This document shows, in pieces, positions 1 to 11,939 of a stretch of 64,000 nt of DNA (the first letter of the stretch is position 1; the number at the start of each line of letters is the position of its first letter). Below the pieces are notes generated by a model that worked only from the letters and a program-made list of their open reading frames with translations, searched no databases and was not told the origin of the DNA. The stretch lies in assembly GCA_003342815.1 (NCBI GenBank), contig PTEX01000196.1, positions 1,040,217 to 1,104,216 on the forward strand. Direction: 5' to 3'. The DNA is from Eudromia elegans (taxonomy: Eukaryota > Chordata > Aves > Tinamiformes > Tinamidae). The translations under genes and the position numbers were made by a program.

Positions 1-1734
1 TCAGAGGAAAAAAAAAAGCCTACAGATCATTTTCTGCTGTCTTGGTGGGCCACCTGGTACACAAAGATTGCCAGACCTAGAGGGACCATATGTCCGGTTT
101 GAAGCCATAGTTCTGAGATCAACTCAGCTGTATATCTTAAGGTTTTAAAGTGGCTTTAAAGATGACTTTTACTTGCAACCTGAACTTTCAATATTTTGGC
201 TTGCAATAAACAATCAAAATTCAGAGAAAGGTTTTTGCACTTCATGCCTCAAGTTTTTGCTTTGTTCACAAATGGAGCTCTCAAGTATTTATCCCCAAAA
301 CAAAAAAACACACACACACAGACACACACACACACACAGACACAGACACACACACACACACACCCACACCCACACCCACACACACCTTCATTATTCTATA
401 AGCTACCAAAAATTAAAACACGTCAAAACAACTATATAGGTGCAATATTAACATTTCTCATGAGAAGTATAGGCTTAATGGCCAACTTGTTCTGTAGTGA
501 GAGCTGGGTAGAAGAATAATACGACTGTTCTCCAGGCAGACAGGTGCACATCTTTTTGCTAACCATAGCTCAGAATCTTTTGGGATGAAGATGTTTTTCT
601 CATGAAGGAGATAATTTGACATTTAGGGCTATCATGGTTCTATTGGTGAGCTGCTTTTACAAGTCCCTGCAAAGGTATTTATTCAAGCTAACTTACGAAA
701 TATTTTATTATCAAGTAGGCACTCCCAAGGCAATTGGAAAGAAAGAGTAATATAACTAAATCCTAAAGCTGGATCATAACATCTTCAAGACAAAAGCCTC
801 TGAATGAACTTATTCTAAGTACAATGAACTGTAGCCGTAAGCAATCAGAGTACAGGTAAAGCAAGTCAAGGGAGGAAGGGGAAGGAAATGCTTTGGTAAA
901 GACAGGAAAATAAAGCTGTTAAGGCAAATATTGAGGAAGAAGGAAAATATCTGAACACAGAAATGGGGAGGATCAAAGACACATGACCATATCTCTGTAA
1001 ATCAGTGTAGTTCTACTGACCTAAAAGGAGCTTTGAAGATTGACTAGTTGGAAAGATTTGCAATTAAGAACTATCTTTCAATAAAAAAAGCTGACTCCAT
1101 CTGTAAAATAGCGGGGTTTTTTTCTTTCACTCCCATTAACACCATATCAAAAAGATAATTAGATAATTATTTGCTTTAAAACAATTACATTCAAGCAAAC
1201 CTTCATCATTTCAGTATTAAAAGATGATGTTTATTCTAATGTGATACAAATTTCACATCAGTTTGTACACACTGTATTATGAACTAGCACCTTTATTCCT
1301 CTTCCCACTTCCTATAAATTAACTGTTAAAGAGCTAAGAGCTTTGGCTTTAACAGCTTGCCTATCCTGGGTTACCTAGAGTAGTTTTGGAAATTCTACTT
1401 TCTCAGATTATTGTTACTGCTTGAGAGCCACATAAATATCATTACGTATTTATCATCCAGTCATGATATAGAACAATAATATAGCTTCTGAACTTGGGCT
1501 GTCAGAATTCCTCAGTTATTTATGAGACTGAGCTAATATATACATAATGGTTCTCTGACTTCAGTCTCACTAGGTCTCACCACGAGAGTAGAAAATTTAG
1601 AGGAGTGGGGAGGGAGGAAATTCTTTTCCAGCAGAATACACCTTCAAGGGTAGAAAGTTCTTTTGTGAGGTTAAGTGAAATCTCACAAGAGCTGTGTTTA
1701 CTGAAATACTAGAGCTCATTTTAATAAAACACTT
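1..1734. other. Unique AT-rich non-coding sequence
   Basis: No gene or recognisable transposon is seen. The stretch contains one CA-rich microsatellite at 308-386. The short open frames around it (about 170-520) exist only because the CA repeat translates as His/Thr runs in several frames. It ends where CR1 homology begins at about 1735. Confidence 0.7.
308..386. repeat. (CA)n microsatellite, interrupted
   Basis: About 79 bases of CA dinucleotides interrupted by CAGA and CCCACA variants. The right half becomes a CACCCA hexamer. The interruptions suggest an older array with some secondary expansion of the variant unit. Confidence 0.95.
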
Positions 1735-1784
1735 CACATCGGATTCCGTTGAAACCCCGGCCCACCTCTACCCAACCCGTGACC

Positions 1785-2442
1785 ATGTCCAACAGGTATG
1801 AGGCCCTGGACCTTGGGGAGCAGACAGATGAGTACATGAACAAACGCCTATATAGGGGGCCGTCTGCAGGGAGGCGGTCAGGTCCAAGCATTAAGGCTGC
1901 TCCTTGCTAGGGAGAAAAGGAGCCCCTAGAAGAAGCAGTGGGTGATCGTTGTGGGTCTGCCCACTGCTTCAGGGCACGGAGGCACCAATCTGTAGATCCA
2001 AACCCTTATCCAGAGAGGTCTGCTGCTTGCCAGGGGCTGAAATGGAGATGTAACAGAGAGGCTCCCAAGGCTTGTCCAGGAGGCTGTCTGTTATCCCCTG
2101 TTACTGTTTCACGTGGGCACTAATGATGCCATGAGGAAACTGGCTGACATCAAGTGAGATTACAGAGCCCTAGGGATATCTATCAAAGGTACGGGAGCCC
2201 AGGTTGTCTTCTCCTCCACCCTACTAGTGAGAGGAATGGGTTCAAGGAGGAGAAGACGGATATTGCAGGTTGACAACTGGCTGCACTGCTGGTCTTGGCA
2301 ACAGGATTTTGGCTTCTATGACCATGGGACTCTGTTTCACGACCACCAGCTAGTGAGGAATGATGGGAACCACCTCAGCAAGAGGGGCAGGTGCGTCTTT
2401 GCCAAAAGGCTGGCCAACATGGTTAGGAGGGCTTTAAACTAA
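1785..2442 (+). pseudogene. CR1 ORF1 remnant, SGNH-hydrolase (esterase) domain
   Basis: The frame opens at ATG 1785 (MSNRYEALDLGEQTDEY...) and meets a stop at 1908-1910. It resumes in the same frame near 1938, where the block I motif reads GDR instead of the usual GDS. It then shifts frame before 2104. From there LFHVGTNDAM (2104-2133) is the block III GTND motif. A stop TGA follows at 2155-2157, and the frame stays open to 2442 through NDGNHLSKRG (2359-2388), the block V D-x-x-H motif. In CR1 elements the ORF1 protein is nucleic-acid binding with an esterase domain of uncertain role in retrotransposition. The loss of the nucleophile motif plus stops and at least one frameshift mean it cannot be functional. 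The reading is by motif order, since no alignment was run. Confidence 0.8.
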
Positions 2443-2481
2443 GCAAGAAGGGACAGGGCCATCAATACCACGCGGCCAAAG

Positions 2482-5403
2482 TTGACAGGTGTCCAGCAGG
2501 AGTATGGTAGTGGGGAAGTGCAGCTAAGACGTGATTACAGAGGATCCTCGTTCACTCCTCCTGGGAAATCTGTAGGGTTGACTACTTCTCTTAAATGCCT
2601 GTACACCAATGCACGAAGCATGAGGAATAAGCAGGATGAACTGGAGATCTGTGTGCAGTCCCAGCATCACGATCTCATTGGCATCACAGAAACGTGGTGG
2701 GACAGATCACACCACTGGAGTGCTGTCCATGGAAGGCTACATGCTCCTTAGGAAGGACAGGCTGGGAAGGCAAGCTGGTGGAGTTGCTCTGTATGTGAGA
2801 GAGCAACTGGAATGGATGGAGCTCAACCTGGGGGTGGATGAAGAGCAAGTTGAGAGCTTGTGGGTGAGGACTAAAGGGCAGGCTAAGGTGGGAGACACTG
2901 TGGTGGGTGTCTGCTACAGGCCACCTGACCAGGATGAGGAAGTTGATGAGGCCTTCTACAAACATCTGGAAGTTGCCTCATGGTCACAGGCCCTGATTCT
3001 CATGGGGGACTTAAACTCCCCTGATAGCTGCTGGAAAGATAACACTGCGAGGCACAGGCGGTCCTGGAGGTTTCTGCAGTGTGTTGAAGACAATTTTTTG
3101 GTGCAGATTGTGGAGGAGCTGATGAGGAGAGGTGGGCTGTTGGATCTCATTCTAACAAACAGTGAGAGACTCGTTGGAGATGTGAAGGTGGGAGGCAGCC
3201 TTGGCTGCAGTGATCATGAGTTGGTGGAGTTCAGGATCCTATGAGGGGAGGGCAGGGCTCTAAGTAGCCTTGCAACCATGGACTCCAGGAGGGCGAACTT
3301 TGGCCTCTTCAGAGACCTACTAGGACGGATCACATGGACTAGGGCTCTAGAAGGTAGAGGGGCCCAGGAAAGCTGGTTAGTTTTCAAGTGGCACTTCCTC
3401 CACACTCAGCAACAGTGCATCCCGGTGTGTGAGAAGTCAGGCAGTGGTGGCAGGAGACCTACGTGGATGAGCAAGGAGCTTGTGGCAATGCTCAAGCAGA
3501 AGAAGGCAGTATACAGAATGTGGAAAAAAGGACAGGCCCCTTGGGAGAAATACAGGAATGTCGTCAGGGATTGTAGAGATGCGACCAGGAAAGCTAAGGC
3601 TCGTTTGGAATGTAATCTATTGAGGGAAGTTAAAAATACAAAGAAAAGCTTCTTCAAATATGTCAACAACAAAAGGAAGGTCAGGGAATACGAGGGTCCG
3701 CTGGTGAACAGGGTGGGTTCCCTGGTTACGAAAAGTACAGAAAAAGCAGAGTTGCTGAATGCCTTCTTTGCTTCGGTGTTTACCAAGGGCAGCCCTTTCG
3801 GGAAAAGAGCTAGGGAGAACAGAGAAGGACTGGAGAGAGGAAGACTTGCCCTGGGTAGAGGAAGGTTATATCAGAGAGCACCTAAGGAAACTCAGCACCC
3901 ACAAATCCATGGGCCCTGATGGGATGCACCCCGGAGTGCTGCGTGAGCTGGTGGATGTCGTAGCCAAGCCACTCTCCATTATCTTCGAAAGGTCCTAGAG
4001 AATGGGTGAGGTGGCAGAGGACTGGAAGAAAGCCAATGTCACCCCGGTCTTCAAAAAAGGCAAGGAGGAGGCCTGGATGACTACAGCCCAGTCACTCTCA
4101 CCTCCATCCCTGGAAAAGTGATGGAGCAGCTCGTCCTGGCTGTTGTATCCAGGCATGTGAAGAAGAAGAAGGTGCTCAGGAGTAGCCAGCATGGGTTCAC
4201 CAAGGGGAAATCATGCTTGACTAACCCGATAGCCTGCTTTGACAGTGTGACTGGCTGGATAGACGAGGGCAGAGTAGTGGATGTCATCTATCTGGACTTC
4301 AGTAACGCTTTTGACACCATCCCTCACAGCATCCTCCTGGGTAAGCTCTGCAAGTATGGAATAGATGAATGGACAGTGAGGTGGATTAGGAATTGGCTGG
4401 ATGGCAGGGCTCAGAGGGTAGTGATCAGTGCTGTAGAGTCCAATTGAAGGCCTGTGGTTAGTGGTGTCCCCCAGGGGTCAGTCCTTGGTCCGGTCCTATT
4501 CAATTTATTCTTTAACGACCTGGATGAAGGGATGGAGTGCTCCCTCAGCAAGTGTTGCTGATGATACAAAATTGAGAGGAGTAGCCGATAGCCATGAGGG
4601 CTGCGCTGCCATCCAGACGGACCTGGACAGACTGGACAACTGCGCAATGAGAAACCTCACGAAGTTCAACAAGGACAAGTGCAGAGTCCTGCAACTGGGC
4701 AAGAATAAGCTCAGACACGCGTACAGGCTGGGGACCGACCTTCTCAAGAGCAGCGCTGCAGAGAGGGACCTGGGCGTCATGTTGGACGACAGGTTGACCA
4801 TGAGGCAGCAGTGTGCCCTCGTGCCCATGAAGGCCAATGGGATCCTGAGGTGCATTAAGAAGAGTGTCTCCAGCAGGTTGAGGGAGGTGATTGTCCCCCT
4901 CTCCTCAGCCCTGGTGAGGCCGCACCTCGAGTCCTGTGTGCAGTTCTGAGCTCTCCAGTACAAGAGGGATGTGGAGCTGCTGGAGAGAGAGTCTAGCACA
5001 GGGCTAGAAGGATGATCAGGAGCCTAGAACATCTGCCCTATGAGCAAAGGCTAAGAAAACTGTGCCTATTCAGCCTGAAGAGGAATGTTTAGAGGGTTCC
5101 TGATCAGGGCGCCTGATCAGTGTTTATAAGTACCTCAAGGGAGAGACAGAGGGGGCTGGGGCCAGCCTCTTGTCAATGGTGGCCAACGACAGGACTAGAG
5201 GAAATGTCCACAAATGGAGGCACGAAAAGTTTCACATGAACTTGAGAAAGAATTTCTTAACAGTGAGGGTGACAGATCCCTGGAACAGTTTGCCAAGGGA
5301 GTTTGTGGAGTCTCTTTCTCTAGAGACCTTCAAAATCCGCTTGGATGCCACTCTGTGCCACATGCTCTACGTGACCCTGCATGTGCAGGGGGGTTGGACT
5401 TGA
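2482..5403 (+). pseudogene. CR1 ORF2 remnant: endonuclease-reverse transcriptase
   Basis: The endonuclease domain starts with [19 protein letters not shown] and ITETWWD (to about 2703), then shifts frame near 2725-2735. It continues with [26 protein letters not shown] (about 3002-3016) and the catalytic SDH (3209-3217). An in-frame TGA sits at 3242-3244. The linker (RRANFGLFRDLLGRI... [11 protein letters not shown]) leads to a shift near 3790 and then [15 protein letters not shown]. The RT domain shows SSQHGFTKGKSCLTN, VIYLDFSNAFDTIPH (about 4282-4326) and [11 protein letters not shown], with a TGA at 4445-4447. The metal-binding F/YADD box at about 4548-4565 is disrupted by one extra base. 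Another TGA lies at 4947-4949. The C-terminus (FLTVRVTDPWNSLPREFVES... LCHML) reads to 5403, past the usual stop. At least four frameshifts and three stops make it a clear pseudogene. Confidence 0.92.
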
Positions 5404-5452
5404 TGACCTCTAGAGGTCCTTTCCAACCTTAACCATTCTATGATTCTATGAT

Positions 5453-8400
5453 ATTCAGCAACGCAGTGCAGCAACGAGAAGTGGATCGGTGGTCAGACCT
5501 AGCCGCTCTTCCCAGTTCAATGCCAGCATAGGAGAGAAATTGAGGAGTGTAATTTTGCATTCCTTAAAAGGCACATAAATAATCTGATGGGTTTTTTTGG
5601 TACACTAGTCTATTCTCTCTGGCATATTTTATTCCATCCTGAAATCATGGCCGAATATTAAGAGGACAAAAAACTGCTTAGTGAGTAGAATACATTCAAA
5701 CATGCTCCCTTCCTTTGCAATTTCTCTTTAGTAGTTGCTTATTTGCACAAGTAAACAATGTCTAGGGCTTCTCAGAAGTCAACATGTTTGACAGTTTTGC
5801 CAAGATAAAATGTATTGCTATAAAAAGTTGTGGGATGCTATTTTCTTGGAAGCATATCCAGACTAATCTCAAAGTGAAACTACTATTTATGCCTCCACAA
5901 TGAAGGAAGGCAATAGGCATCCCATCAAGATGCCTATTCTACATAATCTATTAAATATATCTGTCTGTTATTACTTTAGGATATGGTGCTGCATTCCCAC
6001 ACAAGAGTTTAACTGCAATCTTTTTGGATCAGATCATACAAACCTCTCCACATACAGAACCTGTGGGAGGAAAAAGGAAACTCAGAAGATACTATTGAAA
6101 TCCTTATTGGCCAGAAATCCTTCTGCATTTATTTTGAAGAAACAATAAGAATAAAATGTTTCAGAAGCATTTTCAAGAACCACTGAACTATAAAATTTCA
6201 CACCTTTACATGTGGATATTAAAGGCTACAGCTACCTTAAGCAACTGTACAGGCTAAATCCCTTACGCCCTTCACTCTTGCTGATGGGACTGAGCTGTGG
6301 CATATAGGCAGAAGCCTTTAAGTATTTGCCAAAACATTTGGTGCTTTTTTAGTTATGCCCCAGCTCTTCCATAAAAAGAAAGCAAGATATTGGAAAGCAT
6401 CTCATAGATAAATTTGACTTTTGATCTGCCACTTGGACTGTGTTGAATTAGGTACAGAATTGTGTTGAACTGTACAGAATAAAGAGCTGTTCATGTTGGA
6501 TTATGTCTATATTAGCAGTGATTGCTGTTGAACAGGAGCAGAACTGTATAGAAATATAGGGGTTTTTTAACTGAAGAGTGGGTATGGGTTATTTGTATTA
6601 ACTGTAACCTGTCCCATTCACTGAACACATACTGGTGTTTGCAGGGCTTCAAGCATACTGCTGGAGCATGTATTCAGACTGAGTTTTATCCAGAAGGAAT
6701 ATAGTTTCTTGTGCCCTAACACTGCTCTGTGACGCAAAAGAAAGCAGAGAAGTGAGGATGAACAGATTTCCTTCAAAAGCAGAAATGAAACAGTAACATA
6801 CCCTGGATAGCCCTGGCACCACTGCTTTGAGGTTCTGCAATTAGGGCAACGAGGTTGGATTTTTAAAAAAATTTTAGCACTGACAGTATATTAACATGAT
6901 TTTAACAGTGAAAATATTTAGCTAGAATAACTCCCCCATGGAGGGAAAAATTTCTCCTGATTTGCAATATTAAACACGCTATAATTTGGGTGCTATATAA
7001 CACCATATACTACCTGCTATAATTCTTCTATCTAACTATTAATGACGCCTGCTGAGACACTTTAATGTACAGCTTAAATATGCTCAAGAGTTTCCTGAAT
7101 ATTAGAAATAACTGTGCATGGGGGAGGTGTTTTTCAAAACTCTCTCATGACTTTCTAGTTTGTGTTATCTTGTAATGGCAGAGACACTTTCATTTTACTC
7201 CTTTGCCTTCCTTTTACACTTGGGGATATCTTTGATTATCTAAATATGAATTTGTGTAGCTGGCAGATAAGTCCCTTTGATATTCTTCATACCCAAAGAT
7301 AAATAGCAAAGCATTATGATGCAAGTGGAGTCTAAAATTCAAAGTAGACAAAAAATTATTAGGTGTTTTACAACTTTGAACTTTTTAGCAATATGAGAGT
7401 AAACATCCCAAGAAATGCTTCATTTTGCTGTTCTTCCAATTTGTTAAGTGATTTGCCACTGAAGAAAACTGCTGACATTTATCAGATACCAATATCCAAG
7501 TTGACAGTCCAAATTCATCACATGCCCTTCATGGCATCACATACTCCTATGTTCTACAGTAAAAGTTTTGATATCAGTTTTGAGGCCCTACAAATTTCTC
7601 AGCCTTTTCTTAGCTGCTTAATAATCTCACAGGTTGAGCTGACTAAAATAGGGTTAAAAAGGCAGCAGTAAGAGCATATGTAGATGAAATTACTTAATTT
7701 TAGAATAACTGTTGCAGGTGGGCAACAAAAAAGTATCCACAGGCTTTTCAGACAGACAACTGAAGTTCTTTGCAGCTAATTTTATCTTTATGGATGAAGT
7801 AAAAATACTAGTTGGATATGTGTTGAGCCATTACTACAGTAACTTAGTGTAATCTTAGTATTCTAAGAGAAGAAATGGAGATTTGCTCTGAAAAATTAAA
7901 CATTTTGCTCCTTTCTGTTGTGATCTGGCATAATCTTCGTTAAAAAGTGGTGAATCTGAAGAAGCTTCTCAAAACAGGCTTGTCAAAGGCCTTACAACTT
8001 TTGGAAAGAAACTAGCACAACTCGGATGTTGAATCTCTCCATTGTAATTCATGAGCTTGAAACTTTCCTTTTCTAATAGCTATTTAATCTCTTCAATGCA
8101 ACTAGTAATGGAAAACAATTTCTGTACTGCAATTTAGGATGGTAGCAAGATCCCGAATAGAAAGAAAATATATCTCTAAAAGAATATTTAAAATCTAATC
8201 CAAGCAAATCAAAAAGAAAAAAAAAAAATCCATGTGTCTCTGGATCATCAAGAGGGGCAAACTGCATTTGTGACCAATGCTGATATCTTCAGGAATGCTG
8301 AGGAGTTCCTCCGTGGGACATGAGTGAGTGGAGCCTTCTCTATAAACATTGCCATCAAAAGTAAATTTGAAAGTCTGATTTCATTCTGTTTCTTCAAGTA

Positions 8401-11400
8401 TATGAGGTCAGTCATACAAGGAATATTGAACTCTGTCAGACAGAAGGCTAGCTCGTTCTCTTACCAAAGCATTTCAGTTTACTGGAGACTATCATAATCA
8501 TTTCCACCCAGATACACAGACTAATGTGACTGCATACAACCATGCAGGTATCTGGATTCACTCCATTTCTTTGGCTTTGTTTTGTCCTTTTTCCCCAAAC
8601 TTGATATACCTGAACTGATCTTAATAGCTCTGTGGCTTTTGTCCTTCTGTTGTATAGTTTACACAGTAGCTATCAATGATGATATTTGTGAGGCTCCAGC
8701 CATAGCAAAAATGGTGTGTTGGCACTGTAGCCCTTGCAATGGAAGACTGTGATGAGACAATTTTAAGAAACTTAGAATCACAATATGCTAAGATATTCTG
8801 AATATCACCAACTTACAGAAGGGAAAACAAAAACAAAACAAAGTTCTAAGCCTTCTTGGAAAAGCCTGACTATCTTCCACATAGCTAAGTCACAAGTTGG
8901 CCACACAAGTGTGTGCTTGATTCAGAAGACATTTACTGCTTCCTAAATCAGAGTCCATTAAACAGTCCTTGCTCATTCTACTGCCACAAAATGTTACACA
9001 AACAATATGTTTGGCTGGTTGATATTTATATCTTCAAATATCTATTAAATAATATTTCCATAGATTTACATGCGCAAATTTGAGGTTTCCTGTATTTAAA
9101 TCTGTCTGCCTGACTTTGGAATTTTTGATGTCCACTTGTGGGACCTGCGGGTGTTGGCCTGAAATCACCACACAGTAGTATTCAACATATGTTTTTTATA
9201 TAAGTGTTGGTCTTATAAACAATTTGGAAGTGCCAACATTAGGTTCACATAAACTTCAAAAAGAGTTCCTGAGATCAGAAAAAAATGCAGATTATTTTGA
9301 CTTTATTAAAGTAACCCCAAATCTGAGCTACGGGATATATGTGCAGATTTTACTGAACACATATTTTAAAAAAGATTAGCAGTTACAAATAGATGGCAGT
9401 AAGAAGATAACGAATGCCACTATTGTGTGTGTTTCATACATAACTCTTTGATGGGCTTTATGATTTTTTTAAAGATAAGTCAGATTAAAATTTTCTTTTA
9501 GTAACAGGCAGTTCCTTCAGGTGTCCATTGCAGAAAGCTATTTAGAGCCTTCTGATGTACTCCAGGCGTTATACCTATAGATAATCATTACCTGTGGTGA
9601 GCAACATCATCCACAGCCAACTAATTGTAAGGATGCTTAGTATACAGTATCAGAACAAGCAGCAAGACCCTGAGAACTGCTGGGGCTCATTTGCCACAAT
9701 AGTGGCTTCTGCTGTATTTCTGTCGAACTAAAAATAACCCCTTACTCCACACTTTCTCCATGCATGGTATAATTTAGCTGCTTTCTGATGGATGTCATTT
9801 TATACTTCAAAAGCAATATGTTTAAATCCAGTATTTCATTTACAAAGTATTATTCCACATTCTAGAAAAATTTTTATCTTCTCATAATATTAACGAATGA
9901 CTCGCTGCTTTCTCTATACACCAATGAAATATGCGTGTGTGTGTGTGTATGCAATTTCTTCATTAGCTCATCTTCATTTACTAGAGATTGGAATGCTTGC
10001 TGCTAAGATATGTACTCATACACATACCAGTTAGCTTTATTCTAAGAAATATTTAACAGTCAGCATATTGGTTTTAGGATTAATTCATCTGCAAAAAAAA
10101 AAGCATAGGCTCACATGTTGTGCTCAGGTGCATGTGCTTTACGATGAACTGAATGGGATAAAGAGAAAAACCACTGTGCAAAAATCAAACAAACCATTTT
10201 TATAGACAGAAATCATATCTATTCCTAGGTATTTTCATATGGCATTTTATTTCCTCTCTGAATGTCATTTGGAACCAACCTTAAATAGAAGTGAATAAAT
10301 TAAAAGCTACATAACCTTTAGATTTCAATATTACTGTCTCACTAAATTCATATTAATGAAGACATTATAAAAACCATTGTAAGATGCATTAGTTGCCCGT
10401 GTGGGCATTTTTCAATAAGGATAGGAAAGAATTTGATATAGCAAGTATACTGAACAATTTTCCTTGCGAAAATTAATTTCAATACTTACTATTGTTCTGT
10501 GTGTTCTAAGAATTTGCAGAGGATGTATTCCAAAAAAGAAAGAAAAAAAAAAGATTAAATTAAACTGAGCAGAGTATGGAAAATTCTTGTACCTGGATAC
10601 CTGGAAGCCAATCTGCCTGCTCTATTCTCTGTAGTGTAGTAACTGAAAGAACTGAAAGTCACAGAAGAAAAAGAGCTTTCCATGCCACCATTTATTGTGC
10701 TTTAAGATGTAAAAACATGTCAATTTATCCCCCCAGTGAACTCCAAAGAAAGAAGTGTCAGCTAAAGGGGACTGTCAGTATGAAATTCAGAAAGACAGTC
10801 ACTTGTTTTTCTAGACCTCTGAATCTAACTCCTCTCAGTGGCTTAGGTTTTCAGTCAATGACAGTATAGCACCAGCAGTATTTTTTTTTTCATGCATGGG
10901 CAAGTTCAGCTACTAACAACTATAAAATTTATTTTTCATGGCTGAATTTCTTTTCCCAGATTGAATAAAAACAGAGTTAATAAATCACACCTAGCACTTG
11001 CAGAGCTATACAATTTGAGTGCTAAACTAGGCATACGGGGAAACTAAAGGGTTCTGCTAGTATTCTGGGAGGAAAGACAGTATGGAGTGGAACTCAGGAA
11101 CCTGGACCAACTTTACAAGTAGATCATGCAACAACCCTCCATTACCAACTTGGTGGTTACCTTGTAGTTGCTAGAGTCTTAAGCTTAAGGCTCTCTAGCA
11201 AGGGGGTCAAAATGCTTTACTACCCTAAAAAGGTGCCCTATGGAGAATTAATCAAAAACATCTTTATATGCTGCTGAAAAGTCCCACAATTGCAAACACT
11301 ACACAACTACTCAGCCACAACCCTGTGGACCACCTCTGCTGTATATATAGCTACAAGGTAAGTTGATCCACCTGGCAGAAACCGTTTTTTTGGCGTAGCA

Positions 11401-11930
11401 CCTAAGTGAGGCCAAGCTATGGCATAGAAGGGAAAAGATGTAGAGGAGATTAATTCCCTTTCTGAGAACCCTGTGCATAGAGGTCTACAGCATAGCAGAC
11501 CCAAGGGCAAGTCAGAGGAAAGCACTTTCCTTTTTTCTCTGAAGAGCAGGACAAGGTAAAGCCAACTTGACTAGATCTGAGCACAATGCAAAGCTGAAAA
11601 TAAAAAGTTCACATCTGTTAGCCCCTCATTATTCAGAACACAATTATTCAGAAACACAATTAAAAATAAACTTTTAAAAGGGCAAAAAGTACTTTTTTGT
11701 TTCTTTTTTTGCTTTCCTTTTAACTACAAACATTGCTTCAGTAACACTATGAGAGGCAGCTAATCTATAAGGTAAGAGAGTGAAACAGGGTTGTTCATTA
11801 CAAGAAAGTGTAGGAGAATTGCTGGAGAACAAGGAAATTAGAGAAAAACAAGGCCTAACAGAAGTTATGGCAATACAGATGCTTGCTTGAGGTGAGAGAC
11901 AGTTAACACTTCCAAGATGGTTTGTTATGT
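5453..11930. other. Unique AT-rich non-coding sequence
   Basis: About 6.5 kb with no recognisable gene or mobile element. Open frames are short (under about 105 codons), lack recognisable domains and are expected by chance. Small features are a (TG)n run at 9933-9948 and short A runs near 8218 and 10545. It could be intronic or intergenic. Confidence 0.6.
9933..9948. repeat. (TG)n short microsatellite
   Basis: A short alternating GT tract flanked by ATGC on both sides. It is too short to be strongly unstable. Confidence 0.85.
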
Positions 11931-11939
11931 ACAGAATCT

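Larger units (their letters stand above)
1735..5452 (+). mobile_element. CR1 LINE, long copy with ORF1 and ORF2 remnants
   Basis: A non-LTR retrotransposon of the chicken repeat 1 family, about 3.7 kb, in plus orientation. Its order is a GC-rich leader, ORF1 (esterase-like), ORF2 with an apurinic-like endonuclease then a reverse transcriptase, a short 3' UTR reading TTGGACTTGATGACCTC, and two copies of the CR1 terminal octamer ending near 5452. CR1 elements end in this octamer rather than poly(A), usually lack target-site duplications, and are most often heavily 5' truncated, so a copy reaching into ORF1 is comparatively long. Complete elements are about 4.5 kb from family knowledge, so the extreme 5' part is missing. 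Both ORFs carry several stops and frameshifts, so the copy is dead. The 5' boundary is judged from the change in base composition and is good to perhaps 20 bases. Confidence 0.95.

Noticed and set aside
173..519. Two overlapping open frames rich in His and Thr
   Set aside because: They are produced by the (CA)n repeat reading in two frames. There is no start context or domain.
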